In this document: piece after piece, positions 25,894 to 34,748 of the stretch
Layout of the letters: each line of letters opens with the position of its first letter
Position numbering within the stretch: position 1 is the first letter of the stretch
The notes under the pieces: generated by a model
Databases searched by the model: none
Seen by the model: only the letters and a program-made list of their open reading frames with translations
Told to the model about the DNA's origin: nothing
NCBI RefSeq assembly: GCF_900111155.1
Contig: NZ_FOGG01000004.1
Coordinates: 1-64,000 of the forward strand
Length of the DNA stretch: 64,000 nucleotides
From: Pedobacter rhizosphaerae
Lineage (GTDB): Bacteria > Bacteroidota > Bacteroidia > Sphingobacteriales > Sphingobacteriaceae
Reading direction: 5' to 3'
Made by a program: the position numbers and the translations under genes

Positions 25894-26277
25894 ATGGAAA
25901 ACAGCAACAAAACACGCTACTCAGACAGTGAATTACAAGAATTTAAAGATTTAATCCTAGATAAATTACGTATGGCCAAAGAAGAGTTAAATTCTTTAAC
26001 GGCTTCTTTGAGCAATCCAAATGCTAATGGTACTGAAGATACTTCTGGTGCTTATAAAACATTGGAAGATGGTTCTGCAACAATGGAAAAAGAGCAGATT
26101 AATCAATTGGCTGCACGTCAAAGAAAATTTATCGACAACTTAGAGAATGCCTTGGTTCGTATCGAAAACAAAACCTACGGTATTTGTCGCGAAACAGGTA
26201 AACTGATCCAAAAAGAGCGTTTACGCGCTGTTCCACATGCTACACTAAGTATGGAAGCTAAATTAAAGCAAGGTTAA
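25894..26277 (+). CDS. TraR/DksA-family protein with degenerate zinc finger
   Basis: 127 aa. N-terminal coiled coil at about 10-100 (SELQEFKDLILDKLRMAKEE and EQINQLAARQRKFIDNLENALVRIE) followed by TYGICRETGKLIQKERLRAVPHAT, the DksA/TraR finger region. Only one Cys (in GICRE) remains of the four zinc ligands, as in many Bacteroidota members. It may bind the RNA polymerase secondary channel, but that is inferred. Its stop TAA shares one base with the lspA ATG (TAATG at 26275-26279). Confidence 0.85.
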   Translation: MENSNKTRYSDSELQEFKDLILDKLRMAKEELNSLTASLSNPNANGTEDTSGAYKTLEDGSATMEKEQINQLAARQRKFIDNLENALVRIENKTYGICRETGKLIQKERLRAVPHATLSMEAKLKQG

Positions 26278-26879
26278 TGAAAGGCTATACGAAACCTTTA
26301 ATTCTAATCTTTTTGGTTTTACTGGCCGATCAGCTGGTGAAAACCTGGGTGAAAACCCACATGTACCTGGGGCAGGAATTCAATATTCTAGGCAAGTGGG
26401 CAATTATCCACTTTACCGAAAATAATGGAATGGCTTTCGGGATGGAATTTGGCGGCGAATTTGGCAAGCTTGCGCTTTCTCTTTTCAGAATTGCTGCAGT
26501 TGCCGGTATTGGCTACGGATTACACTATTTAATTAAGCATAAATACCACAGGGGATTGATTCTTAATGTTGCATTGATTTTTTCAGGTGCTTTAGGAAAC
26601 ATCATTGACTCGGTATTTTACGGTAAAATATATGGCTATGAGAGTTGGTTTCACGGCAGAGTAGTAGACATGTTCTACTTCCCTATTGCCCAAGGCCATT
26701 TCCCTGCCTGGTTCCCAATTTGGGGAGGCGAAGAATTCATTTTCTTCAGACCTGTTTTTAACCTCGCAGATGCCGCCATCTCTGTCGGAGTGATACTGAT
26801 ATTGATTTTTCAGAAAAATTACTTTAAAGAGGACGTAAAGGATGATGTGAGCATCAACAGTGAGATTGTTGAAGATTAA
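26277..26879 (+). CDS. lspA: Lipoprotein signal peptidase (signal peptidase II)
   Basis: 200 aa, four transmembrane segments. Cleaves signal peptides of prolipoproteins at the lipobox in the inner membrane. The catalytic Asp pair is in GNIIDSVFYG (about residue 105) / HGRVVDMFYFP and FNLADAAISVG (about residue 164), and TENNGMAFG is the family's N-box. The insertion of about 25 residues between the motifs is the Bacteroidota type. One-base overlap with the upstream gene suggests coupling. A terminator follows at 26929. Confidence 0.94.
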   Translation: MKGYTKPLILIFLVLLADQLVKTWVKTHMYLGQEFNILGKWAIIHFTENNGMAFGMEFGGEFGKLALSLFRIAAVAGIGYGLHYLIKHKYHRGLILNVALIFSGALGNIIDSVFYGKIYGYESWFHGRVVDMFYFPIAQGHFPAWFPIWGGEEFIFFRPVFNLADAAISVGVILILIFQKNYFKEDVKDDVSINSEIVED

Positions 26880-26928
26880 CTTGCTGTCCATTCTGAACTT
26901 GCTAAAGAACGACAACAAAAATATAGCT

Positions 26929-26960
26929 AAGCCCATTTCTTAACCGAGATGGGTTTTTGC
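26929..26960 (+). terminator. Rho-independent terminator after lspA
   Basis: GCCCATTTC pairs with GAGATGGGT across the loop TTAACC (one G-U), followed by TTTT-GC-TTTT. Confidence 0.75.
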
Positions 26961-27012
26961 TTTTAAGGGAATTTTAATTATCATACCAGCCGAAAACAAT
27001 TTAGCCTTAACC

Positions 27013-27528
27013 ATGATCAACTTTCTTGATATTTCTTATCTCCTTTCAGGCAATGAAAAGCAAAAAAGAGCTTATGAGATTTTGACTGAACATAAGATAC
27101 TTAAAAAACTAAAAAGCTCCTGTCCTATTTTGGTTGGCACTATCCCGATTAACATCGATATTGAAAGCAGCGATCTGGATATTATTTGTCAGGTGCAAAA
27201 TAAACCAGCCTTTGTTAAATTACTGACCAGCCACTTCCAAACCAAAAAGGGTTTTACCATTACAGAAAGTGCAGTCTTTCAATCTGTCAAAGCTAATTTC
27301 TTTATAGATGATTTTGAGTTCGAAATTTTCGGACAATCTACACCAACAGTACAGCAGAATGCCTACCGCCACATGCTCATCGAACACCAGATACTTTTAG
27401 AAAAAGATGAATCTTTCAGGCAGGAAATTATCAGGTTAAAACAACAAGGCATTAAAACCGAACCTGCCTTTGCACAACTGCTCCACTTAAGCGGAGATCC
27501 TTATGATGCACTTTTAAAACTCGAATAG
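27013..27528 (+). CDS. DUF4269 domain protein (nucleotidyltransferase-like)
   Basis: 171 aa, the whole DUF4269 length. SCPILVGTIPINIDIESSDLDIICQ near residues 36-60 holds the G(T/S)-x10-DxD pattern of the nucleotidyltransferase fold, though a Gly-Ser pair is replaced by GT. No antitoxin partner or signal peptide is seen. It stands between lspA and a DUF1080 gene; activity unknown. Confidence 0.82.
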   Translation: MINFLDISYLLSGNEKQKRAYEILTEHKILKKLKSSCPILVGTIPINIDIESSDLDIICQVQNKPAFVKLLTSHFQTKKGFTITESAVFQSVKANFFIDDFEFEIFGQSTPTVQQNAYRHMLIEHQILLEKDESFRQEIIRLKQQGIKTEPAFAQLLHLSGDPYDALLKLE

Positions 27529-27599
27529 TCGATCGTCATCCGCTCTATTGACACCGGCATCTTCCAACATTAAATTGAATGTATTCCCTCTAGAAATAT

Positions 27600-27607
27600 T
27601 ATATTTG
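27600..27607 (+). promoter_or_regulatory. Promoter of the DUF1080 gene
   Basis: TATATTTG matches TAnnTTTG; TTG at 27575-27577 lies 22 bp before it. The gene starts 25 bp downstream. Confidence 0.6.
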
Positions 27608-27631
27608 AAATAACCAAAACCAAATATAGCC

Positions 27632-28312
27632 ATGAGATTATCTACCATCCTGCTCCTGTTCTTTACATTTAACTTCCCGGCATTTGCCCAAAAGAGTCTT
27701 TTTAACGGCAAAGATTTAAAAGGCTGGCATATTGACGTACCCGCAATGGATAAGAAACCAGACACCATTAATCCATTTATTGTTCGAAATGGTTTGCTGG
27801 TAAGTTTAGGCACACCAGGCGGCCATTTAATAACCGATAAAATTTATAAAAACTACCAATTAACCATTCAATACCGCTTTGCCGGCAAACCAGGTAACTG
27901 CGGGGTTTTAGTACACGCATCTACGCCTAGGGCGTTGTACGGTATGTTTCCAAAATCTTTGGAGGTACAAATGCAACATAAAGATGCGGGCGACTTCTGG
28001 TGTATTGAAGAAGACATTACGGTACCCGATATGCTTACCAGACGTGGACCAAAAGAAAACTGGGGTGTAAATGGCGATAAACTACGTCGCATTAAAAACT
28101 TAACAGATGGCAGCGAGAAACCACTTGGTGCATGGAATACGATGATAATTGAGTGTTTAAACAACGATGTTAAAGTATGGGTAAATGGTACATTGGTAAA
28201 CTATGGAACCAACTGTACCACAAGCAGCGGCCAGATTGCTTTGCAAGCAGAAGGCAGCGAAGTAGAATTTAAGCAACTGGATCTGAAGCCTATCAAAGAA
28301 TTATCTAAATAA
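27632..28312 (+). CDS. Secreted DUF1080 (3-keto-disaccharide hydrolase-like) protein
   Basis: 226 aa with signal peptide MRLSTILLLFFTFNFPAFAQ (cleaved after AFAQ). The rest is the concanavalin-like jelly roll of DUF1080, with SLFNGKDLKGWHIDV at the start, FMVRNG-type GLLVSLG, and the tail GQIALQAEGSEVEFKQLDLKPI. Members are periplasmic sugar-active enzymes, some cleaving 3-keto-glycosides. It has its own promoter. Substrate not assignable. Confidence 0.88.
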   Translation: MRLSTILLLFFTFNFPAFAQKSLFNGKDLKGWHIDVPAMDKKPDTINPFIVRNGLLVSLGTPGGHLITDKIYKNYQLTIQYRFAGKPGNCGVLVHASTPRALYGMFPKSLEVQMQHKDAGDFWCIEEDITVPDMLTRRGPKENWGVNGDKLRRIKNLTDGSEKPLGAWNTMIIECLNNDVKVWVNGTLVNYGTNCTTSSGQIALQAEGSEVEFKQLDLKPIKELSK

Positions 28313-28372
28313 TTTACCATAGTTTATTTTTAGCCTGGCGAGGTCTTCATTTCGAGCGTGAAAGCTCGTAAC

Positions 28373-28732
28373 TCAATCTTTGAATAGTAAGCAGATCACG
28401 TAACCACCAAAATAAGCCAGTAAATCATAGTAACTGAACGAAGTTCCCATCATGATGCTCATCAACTTATTATTTTCGAGGCCAAACCAGCTAACATAAT
28501 TTAGGGCCTGTAAAAACTCTATGATACAAGCAAAAATGAGTACGCCTAAGGCGAGTTTTTTATTATTAGTTATTAGAAAAGTACGCAGAAATGCATAAAT
28601 GAGTACCACAACTAATACATCGCCTCCAAATGGACGTATAAAAGGATCGTGCAGGTATTTTCCAATGAGTATTTCAGCGAGAAGGATTACCAGAAAAAGG
28701 ATTAGAAACTTGTGATTGAACGTCAACTTCAT
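28373..28732 (-). CDS. DUF2809 membrane protein
   Basis: 119 aa from ATG 28732 (MKLTFNHKFLILF). Four hydrophobic helices; the FIRPFGGDVLVVVLIYAFLRTF segment near residues 30-51 and the final SYYDLLAYFGGYVICL are the DUF2809 landmarks. Inner-membrane protein of unknown role. It converges on the DUF1080 gene. Confidence 0.82.
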   Translation of the reverse strand: MKLTFNHKFLILFLVILLAEILIGKYLHDPFIRPFGGDVLVVVLIYAFLRTFLITNNKKLALGVLIFACIIEFLQALNYVSWFGLENNKLMSIMMGTSFSYYDLLAYFGGYVICLLFKD

Positions 28733-28790
28733 GAGGGTAAAGATAGGGCAATTTAGGGCTGAGTATAACAAAAGCCTAAAGCAATGTTTG

Positions 28791-28879
28791 TTCTTGCTAC
28801 TAGTATCTTGCTACTAGATTCTTGATACCTGCTACATGATACCTGCTACTTGATACTAGATCCTAGGATTTTGATACTA
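28791..28879. repeat. TATCAAG-type repeat tract (R2)
   Basis: Built of CTTGATAC, TGCTACTAG, TGATACCTGCTAC words, about seven imperfect units of 12-15 bp. It sits between DUF2809 and the sucB terminator. Same repeat family as R1 and R3-R7. Confidence 0.75.
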
Positions 28880-28914
28880 AAAAACAAAAAGCCCCGACGC
28901 TTGGTCGAGGCTTT
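28879..28914 (-). terminator. Rho-independent terminator of sucAB
   Basis: AAAGCCCCGAC (28888-28898) and GTCGAGGCTTT (28904-28914), 11-bp stem with one mismatch. Read on the minus strand it ends with TTTTTGTTTTTT. Twenty-two bp past the sucB stop. Confidence 0.85.
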
Positions 28915-28936
28915 GATATTTTCAAAATTTGAAAGA

Positions 28937-30166
28937 CTAAACGCCTAACAATAATCTAGCTGGATCTTCCAATAATTGTTTTACACGAACCAAGAAACCA
29001 ACAGACTCGCGTCCGTCAATGATTCTGTGATCGTAAGATAAAGCAACATACATCATCGGACGGATTACCACCTCACCTTTCTCAGCGATAGGGCGTTCTA
29101 CGATGTTGTGCATACCTAAAATTGCAGATTGAGGCGCATTGATGATCGGTGTAGACATCATTGAACCGAAAACACCACCATTGGTAATGGTAAAGGTTCC
29201 ACCAGTCATCTCTTCAATCGTTAATTTTCCATCACGTGCTTTTAAAGCCAATGCTAAAACAGATTTTTCAATCTCTGCTAATGACATGCTTTCTGCGTTG
29301 CGGATTACCGGAACAACCAAACCTTTAGGCGCAGAAACTGCGATAGATACATCAGCAAAGTTATTATATACTAATTCTTCACCTTCAATACGTGCGTTAA
29401 CAGCAGGGAAATCTTTTAAAGCTTCAGTTACAGCTTTGGTAAAGAAACTCATGAAACCTAAGCCAACACCATGTTTTTCTTTGAAAGAATCTTTGTATTT
29501 AGCTCTTAAATCCATGATTGGCTTCATGTTAACTTCGTTAAAAGTGGTTAACATAGCTGTTTCATTTTTCACGGCAACTAAACGTTTTGCTACAGTTTTG
29601 CGCAGTGGAGACATTTTCTCACGGCGCTCTGTACGGCTTCCTGCAGGAGCAGCAACAGCAGCAGGTGCAGCAGCAGCTTTAGGCGCTTCCGCTTTTTTAC
29701 CAGCTTCAGCTTTTAAAGCATCTTCTTTAGTGATACGACCATCAACGCCAGTGCCCTTTACAGCACCTGCATCAACACCTTTTTCTGCCAAAATTTTACC
29801 AGCTGCAGGAGAAGGAGTTCCCGTTGCATAGCTTTCGCCTGTTCTTTCAGCAACCGGAGCAGCAGCTTTATCTTCTGCTACAACTGCTTTTTCTTCAGCT
29901 TTTGGAGCATCTGCTTTTGCAGGAGCAGCACCACCATCTTCGATTTTACAAACAACTGCACCAATAGGTAATGTATCACCTTCAGCGGCAATGGTTTTTA
30001 AAGTTCCAGCTTGCTCTGCAGTTAATTCAAATGTAGCCTTATCCGATTCTAACTCGGCAATAACTTCATCCATTTCAACAACATCGCCATCGTTTTTAAT
30101 CCAACGCGATAAAACAACTTCGGTTATAGATTCTCCAACCGCAGGAACTTTTATTTCTAAACTCAT
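28937..30166 (-). CDS. sucB: Dihydrolipoyl succinyltransferase, E2 of 2-oxoglutarate dehydrogenase
   Basis: 409 aa. Transfers succinyl groups to CoA in the TCA cycle. Lipoyl domain at residues 1-77 with the lipoylated Lys43 in ELESDKATF; peripheral-subunit-binding domain near 115-155 ([22 protein letters not shown]); Ala/Pro-rich linkers at 85-105 and 155-180; catalytic domain from about 185 with His380 and Asp384 in [10 protein letters not shown]. It is the second gene after sucA, 92 bp apart, and ends at a strong terminator. The E3 subunit is not in this window. Confidence 0.96.
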   Translation of the reverse strand: MSLEIKVPAVGESITEVVLSRWIKNDGDVVEMDEVIAELESDKATFELTAEQAGTLKTIAAEGDTLPIGAVVCKIEDGGAAPAKADAPKAEEKAVVAEDKAAAPVAERTGESYATGTPSPAAGKILAEKGVDAGAVKGTGVDGRITKEDALKAEAGKKAEAPKAAAAPAAVAAPAGSRTERREKMSPLRKTVAKRLVAVKNETAMLTTFNEVNMKPIMDLRAKYKDSFKEKHGVGLGFMSFFTKAVTEALKDFPAVNARIEGEELVYNNFADVSIAVSAPKGLVVPVIRNAESMSLAEIEKSVLALALKARDGKLTIEEMTGGTFTITNGGVFGSMMSTPIINAPQSAILGMHNIVERPIAEKGEVVIRPMMYVALSYDHRIIDGRESVGFLVRVKQLLEDPARLLLGV

Positions 30167-30258
30167 ATTTGTAACGTTATGTATTTTATGTTAAAGGCAT
30201 ACCGCAGCAAGACTTAATTCGGCCTTAACCTTTTAAATCTTACTGCTTAAACCTCGAT

Positions 30259-33054
30259 TTAATCTATTTGAACCAATTTTTTAGTGGCTTTTTTAGCAAT
30301 ATCCTTCACGTCTTCTGTTACTGGAATCTCTAATGCCTTAGCTAAAATATAAGCTTGTTGGTTAGCATGTTGTTTTGCAAAACCTGTTGCTGTACTGCTG
30401 CTTTCTTTTCTAGAGATCACATCAATACCTTTTAATGCTGTTTTGTATAACTTACGGAATAAATATGGCCATGCACCCATATTTTCTGGTTCTTCCTGTA
30501 CCCAGAAAATCTCTGTAGAATTTTTATATTTTTTCTGGATGGCTTCCATTTGATCAACTGGGGTTGGATACAATTGCTCTACACGAACGATTGCTACGTG
30601 TTTCAATTGATCGGCCTTTTGTTTCTCCAATAACTCGTAATAAATTTTACCTGAACAGAAAAGTACTCTGGTTACATCAGCAACTTTTACATTCACATCA
30701 TCTATTACTTCTTTGAAGCCACCTTCTGTAAATTCTTCTAATTTAGAAACACATGCCGGATGACGTAATAAACTTTTTGGTGAGAATACAACCAAAGGCT
30801 TACGGAAATCACGTTTAAACTGACGACGCAATACGTGGAAGAAGTTGGCCGGAGTAGTTGCGTTTACGATCTGCATGTTATAATCAGCACAAAGCTCCAT
30901 AAAACGCTCAATACGTGCCGAAGAGTGCTCAGGGCCTTGTCCTTCATAGCCATGTGGCAATAACATTACCAAACCGTTTTCACGTTGCCACTTAGTTTCT
31001 GCACTGGCAATATATTGATCCACAACAATTTGTGCTCCGTTAAAGAAATCTCCAAATTGTGCCTCCCAGATGGTTAAAGCATTCGGATTTGCCATTGCAT
31101 ATCCATATTCAAAGCCTAAAACACCGTACTCAGATAAGTGTGAGTTATAAATATCGAAAGGTGCCTGCTGATCAGAAATAGTTGCTAAAGGAACATACTC
31201 TTCCTCGCTATCTTCTAAAGTTAAAACGGCATGACGGTGAGAGAAGGTTCCCCGCTCTACATCCTGACCGCTTAAACGAACACGCTTTCCTTCTGATAAC
31301 AAAGTACCATAAGCTAACTGCTCACCCATTGCCCAGTCGAACACTTGTGTCTCGTTAACCATTTTACGACGCTCATCAAATAGTTTTTCAATTTTTTTGA
31401 AGAACTTTTTGTTTGATGGTAAAGTGGTAATGCGTTTACCTATTTCCAGTAAAGTAGATTTTTTAACTGCAGTAACTGGCGAAGTTTCAAAATCCTTTGG
31501 AGTAGCCATACGCAAATCTGCCCATGCTCCACCAAATTTAACTTCAGCGTTGGTGGCCACAAATTCTTTAGCTTCATTTAAACGCTCCTGCAAAATACCA
31601 CGGAATTCCTTTTCCATTTCTTTCGCCAGGCCAGCCTCCAATTTACCTTCTTCAGTTAATTGCTTAACATAGATTTCTCTTGGATTAGGATGCTTTTCGA
31701 TGGTTTTATACAATAAAGGCTGTGTGAATTTAGGTTCATCAGACTCATTGTGCCCAAAACGACGGTAACAAAGGATGTCAATGAAAACATCGTTTTTATA
31801 TTTCTGACGATATTCCATTGCTAAATTGATCGCATAAACCAATGCTTCAGGATCATCTCCGTTTACATGGAATACAGGCGATAAAGTTACTTTTGCAATA
31901 TCTGTACAGTAAGTACTGGTACGGGCATCCTTATAGTTTGTAGTAAAACCTACCTGGTTATTGATCACCAAATGGATAGTACCACCAGTTTTATAACCTT
32001 CAAGCCCTGCCATCTGAATCACTTCATACACAATACCCTGACCAGCAACAGAAGCATCACCATGAATTAAGATCGGTGCTAAACGACTATTGTCGCCTGC
32101 GTATTTAAAATCGATCTTAGAACGGCTCATGCCTTCTACTACTCCATCAACAGTTTCTAAGTGCGATGGATTAGGGCATAAACTTAAGTGAACGTTTTTA
32201 CCTGAGTTAGTGGTTACATCGGTAGAATAACCTAAGTGATATTTCACATCACCTCCATATGGGGTATCAGCACTGTAGCTTTTACCTTCAAATTCAGCGA
32301 AAATATCTTTATATGTTTTTTGCATGATATTGGCTAACACGTTTAATCTTCCGCGGTGAGCCATACCAATTACAAATTCCTCAATTCCTAAATCTGCTCC
32401 TTTTTCAATTACTGAATCTAAAGCAGGAATTAATGCCTCTGCTCCTTCTAAAGAGAAGCGTTTTTGTCCTAAAAACTTCGTTCCTAAGAAATTTTCAAAG
32501 CTTACAGCTTCGTTCAGCTTTTTAAGAATACGTTTCTTCTCGTCGATAGAAAAGTTAGGTGTATTGCGCGTACTCTCCATTTTCTGTTGAATCCAGTTCA
32601 ACACTTCCGGTGTACGTAAAAACTTAAACTCCGCTCCTATAGAGCCTGCGTAAGTTTGTTTTAAAACGGCTAAAATATCTTTAAGCTTAGCGGCTCCGAT
32701 ACCCAATTCAACTCCAGAATTGAAAACAGTTTCTAAATCTGCATCAGATAAACCGAAATTAGCTAAATCTAAAGTGGGTAAATGTTTACGTCTTTCCCTT
32801 ACCGGGTTGGTATGTGTAAATAAGTGACCACGGCTTCTGTAGCCATCAATCAGATTAAGTACATTAACCTCTTTTAAAAATTGTTCAGGTGTAGCCGCGC
32901 TCACTGCCGGTGCCTCTGATCCTCTTCCAAAATCAAAACCTTCAAAAAATTTCTGCCAGCCAAATTCTACTGACTCAGGATCTTGTTGATACGACTGATA
33001 TAAAGACTCTATATATTCGGCGTTTGCGCCATTGAGATAAGATAATTTATCCAT
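30259..33054 (-). CDS. sucA: 2-oxoglutarate dehydrogenase E1 component
   Basis: 931 aa, normal for E1o. Decarboxylates 2-oxoglutarate with thiamine diphosphate and passes the succinyl group to SucB. The N-terminal E2-binding segment (LSYLNGANAEYIESLYQSYQ), the FVIGMAHRGRLNVL active-site region (His/Arg) near residue 230, TPP/Mg motif GDASVAGQGIVYEVIQMAG near residue 331, and C-terminal transketolase-like HGYEGQGPEHSSARIERFM are all present. A promoter lies directly upstream, and the terminator is after sucB. Confidence 0.97.
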   Translation of the reverse strand: MDKLSYLNGANAEYIESLYQSYQQDPESVEFGWQKFFEGFDFGRGSEAPAVSAATPEQFLKEVNVLNLIDGYRSRGHLFTHTNPVRERRKHLPTLDLANFGLSDADLETVFNSGVELGIGAAKLKDILAVLKQTYAGSIGAEFKFLRTPEVLNWIQQKMESTRNTPNFSIDEKKRILKKLNEAVSFENFLGTKFLGQKRFSLEGAEALIPALDSVIEKGADLGIEEFVIGMAHRGRLNVLANIMQKTYKDIFAEFEGKSYSADTPYGGDVKYHLGYSTDVTTNSGKNVHLSLCPNPSHLETVDGVVEGMSRSKIDFKYAGDNSRLAPILIHGDASVAGQGIVYEVIQMAGLEGYKTGGTIHLVINNQVGFTTNYKDARTSTYCTDIAKVTLSPVFHVNGDDPEALVYAINLAMEYRQKYKNDVFIDILCYRRFGHNESDEPKFTQPLLYKTIEKHPNPREIYVKQLTEEGKLEAGLAKEMEKEFRGILQERLNEAKEFVATNAEVKFGGAWADLRMATPKDFETSPVTAVKKSTLLEIGKRITTLPSNKKFFKKIEKLFDERRKMVNETQVFDWAMGEQLAYGTLLSEGKRVRLSGQDVERGTFSHRHAVLTLEDSEEEYVPLATISDQQAPFDIYNSHLSEYGVLGFEYGYAMANPNALTIWEAQFGDFFNGAQIVVDQYIASAETKWQRENGLVMLLPHGYEGQGPEHSSARIERFMELCADYNMQIVNATTPANFFHVLRRQFKRDFRKPLVVFSPKSLLRHPACVSKLEEFTEGGFKEVIDDVNVKVADVTRVLFCSGKIYYELLEKQKADQLKHVAIVRVEQLYPTPVDQMEAIQKKYKNSTEIFWVQEEPENMGAWPYLFRKLYKTALKGIDVISRKESSSTATGFAKQHANQQAYILAKALEIPVTEDVKDIAKKATKKLVQID

Positions 33055-33079
33055 TATTAACTTTTTACTATAAGCATTA

Positions 33080-33114
33080 CAAAATTAGCTTTTTACCTTG
33101 TAAAAAAAGGCAAA
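33080..33114 (-). promoter_or_regulatory. sucA promoter
   Basis: Reverse strand: -7 TAATTTTG (33080-33087) and TTTG (33111-33114), 23 bp apart, a little longer than standard. Leader about 20 nt. Confidence 0.55.
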
Positions 33115-33296
33115 AATATTGATTAAAAATAGAATTTGTATTTATTCTAAATGATTAATTCATTTCGAAAAAAAATAGCGTGATAATATCATAGAATCTA
33201 CAGCAGATCATTTAAAACCCACAATAACTCTAAATCGATTAAATGCTAAAATTAATATTTAAAATAAAGATAAAATCCACGAATTGTACATCACAA

Positions 33297-34571
33297 TTAT
33301 GATGCCCAAGTAATGGCATAGTTGCCTTTTGGATCAAGGTTTTTAATATTCTTATCCAGATCAAAAATGCTTTTTGATTTTTGATCGTTACCAACACCTG
33401 CAATATTAGCCCAGTTGCCCCAATTGCTTGCAGGATTATAATCAATTAAACGCTCTTCGAAATAGGCAGCACCGTAAACCCAACTTACTTCCAGATTATT
33501 AATTAAATATAAAGCCGCGGTTTGTCTGGCAATATTAGAAATGTAACCGGTTTGATTCAATTCATTCATCACCGCATCCACAACTGCAAATCCGGTTTGA
33601 CCAGTTCTCCATTTGTTGAAATTCTCTTGCTGATTGTCCTGATCTACCAAACCCTGGCTTCCAAAACCGTTAGGTTTAAAGAAAACATTGCCATATTTCT
33701 TGAACATGAAACGGAAATAATCCCTCCAAAGCAATCCCAAAAGCACATGATTAAACATGGCCTTGGCATTGGGCACACTTTCCATTTTTTTAATTTCCCA
33801 ATAAACTTTACGCGGAGAAAGGCAACCCATAGCCAACCAGGCAGATAGTTTAGAAGCCAAAATGAGGTTCTTTGAAGTTGCCGCCTGTTGCATGGCATTA
33901 ATCACTTTGTGCAGATGCTGAATACCTTCCTGCTCACCCCCAATAAATTCAAAATCAGAACGCTGATCTTTTTCATGAGGCTCCAGATTAACATCTTCAA
34001 GAGCAAAAATATTTCCCCAATCAATCACCTCTGCCACATTGATCCGATCTGGAGCAGCAAAGCAAGGCTTGATAATAGAATCGCGTTCAATTTTTTTCTT
34101 GAACTGGTTAAAGGCATCAGGGATATCTTTTATGGGAAAAGGCAAATCTTCCTTATTGTACAAAGTGTGTCCAATAAAATGCTTCAGGTTTACCCTCAAT
34201 TTCCAAAGGGCATTCTCTACCAATGAAGAAATGTGTGTTTCTTCCATAGCCACCTCACGGTGATGGTAAACTTCGGTTATTTCATACTCCTGAACCAACT
34301 GGGGAATAATTTCTTCTGGATTCCCCTTAGCGATGAGCAGATTTCCGCCTATTTGCTTTAAAGAATTACGCAGGGATTCAACACTTTCAATGATGAACTT
34401 AGCCCTGATACTGCCCGTTTTTTGTGTATCATATTTAGTCTTTTCAAAAAGGCGGGCATCTAAAATATAAACGGGTAAAACAGCATCAGATTTAGCAATA
34501 GCCTCCACCAACATTTCATTGTCGTGCAAGCGAAGATCATTTCTAAACCAGACTAGTATTTTTTTTGACAT
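33297..34571 (-). CDS. Cryptochrome DASH / photolyase-family flavoprotein
   Basis: 424 aa. N-terminal photolyase domain (LVWFRNDLRLHDNEMLVEAI); C-terminal FAD-binding domain with TGFAVVDAVMNELNQTGYISN and the DASH-type stretch NPASNWGNWANIAGVGND near residues 370-388 (SNWGNW and GVGND are diagnostic). Members repair pyrimidine dimers, mainly in single-stranded DNA, or sense blue light. A separate CPD photolyase lies at 45675, so the strain has at least two family members. Single gene. Confidence 0.9.
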   Translation of the reverse strand: MSKKILVWFRNDLRLHDNEMLVEAIAKSDAVLPVYILDARLFEKTKYDTQKTGSIRAKFIIESVESLRNSLKQIGGNLLIAKGNPEEIIPQLVQEYEITEVYHHREVAMEETHISSLVENALWKLRVNLKHFIGHTLYNKEDLPFPIKDIPDAFNQFKKKIERDSIIKPCFAAPDRINVAEVIDWGNIFALEDVNLEPHEKDQRSDFEFIGGEQEGIQHLHKVINAMQQAATSKNLILASKLSAWLAMGCLSPRKVYWEIKKMESVPNAKAMFNHVLLGLLWRDYFRFMFKKYGNVFFKPNGFGSQGLVDQDNQQENFNKWRTGQTGFAVVDAVMNELNQTGYISNIARQTAALYLINNLEVSWVYGAAYFEERLIDYNPASNWGNWANIAGVGNDQKSKSIFDLDKNIKNLDPKGNYAITWAS

Positions 34572-34748
34572 CTATCTTAAAAAGTGTTTAAGAACGGAAT
34601 AACAAAAATATCTTATTTTTCCTTTGCAATCAAAAAGATACGCCTTTCTTTACAAATAGGCAACAAAAAGAATATCAAGTTTATGGAAAATGAAATATCA
34701 GGGCATCCTGCATTCAACATTGATTTCATCCTGTAAACAAATAAGAAA

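Noticed and set aside
29139..29831. 230-codon open frame opposite sucB
   Set aside because: Runs antisense through the E2 gene; its composition mirrors the Ala/Pro-rich linkers and shows no domain or start context.
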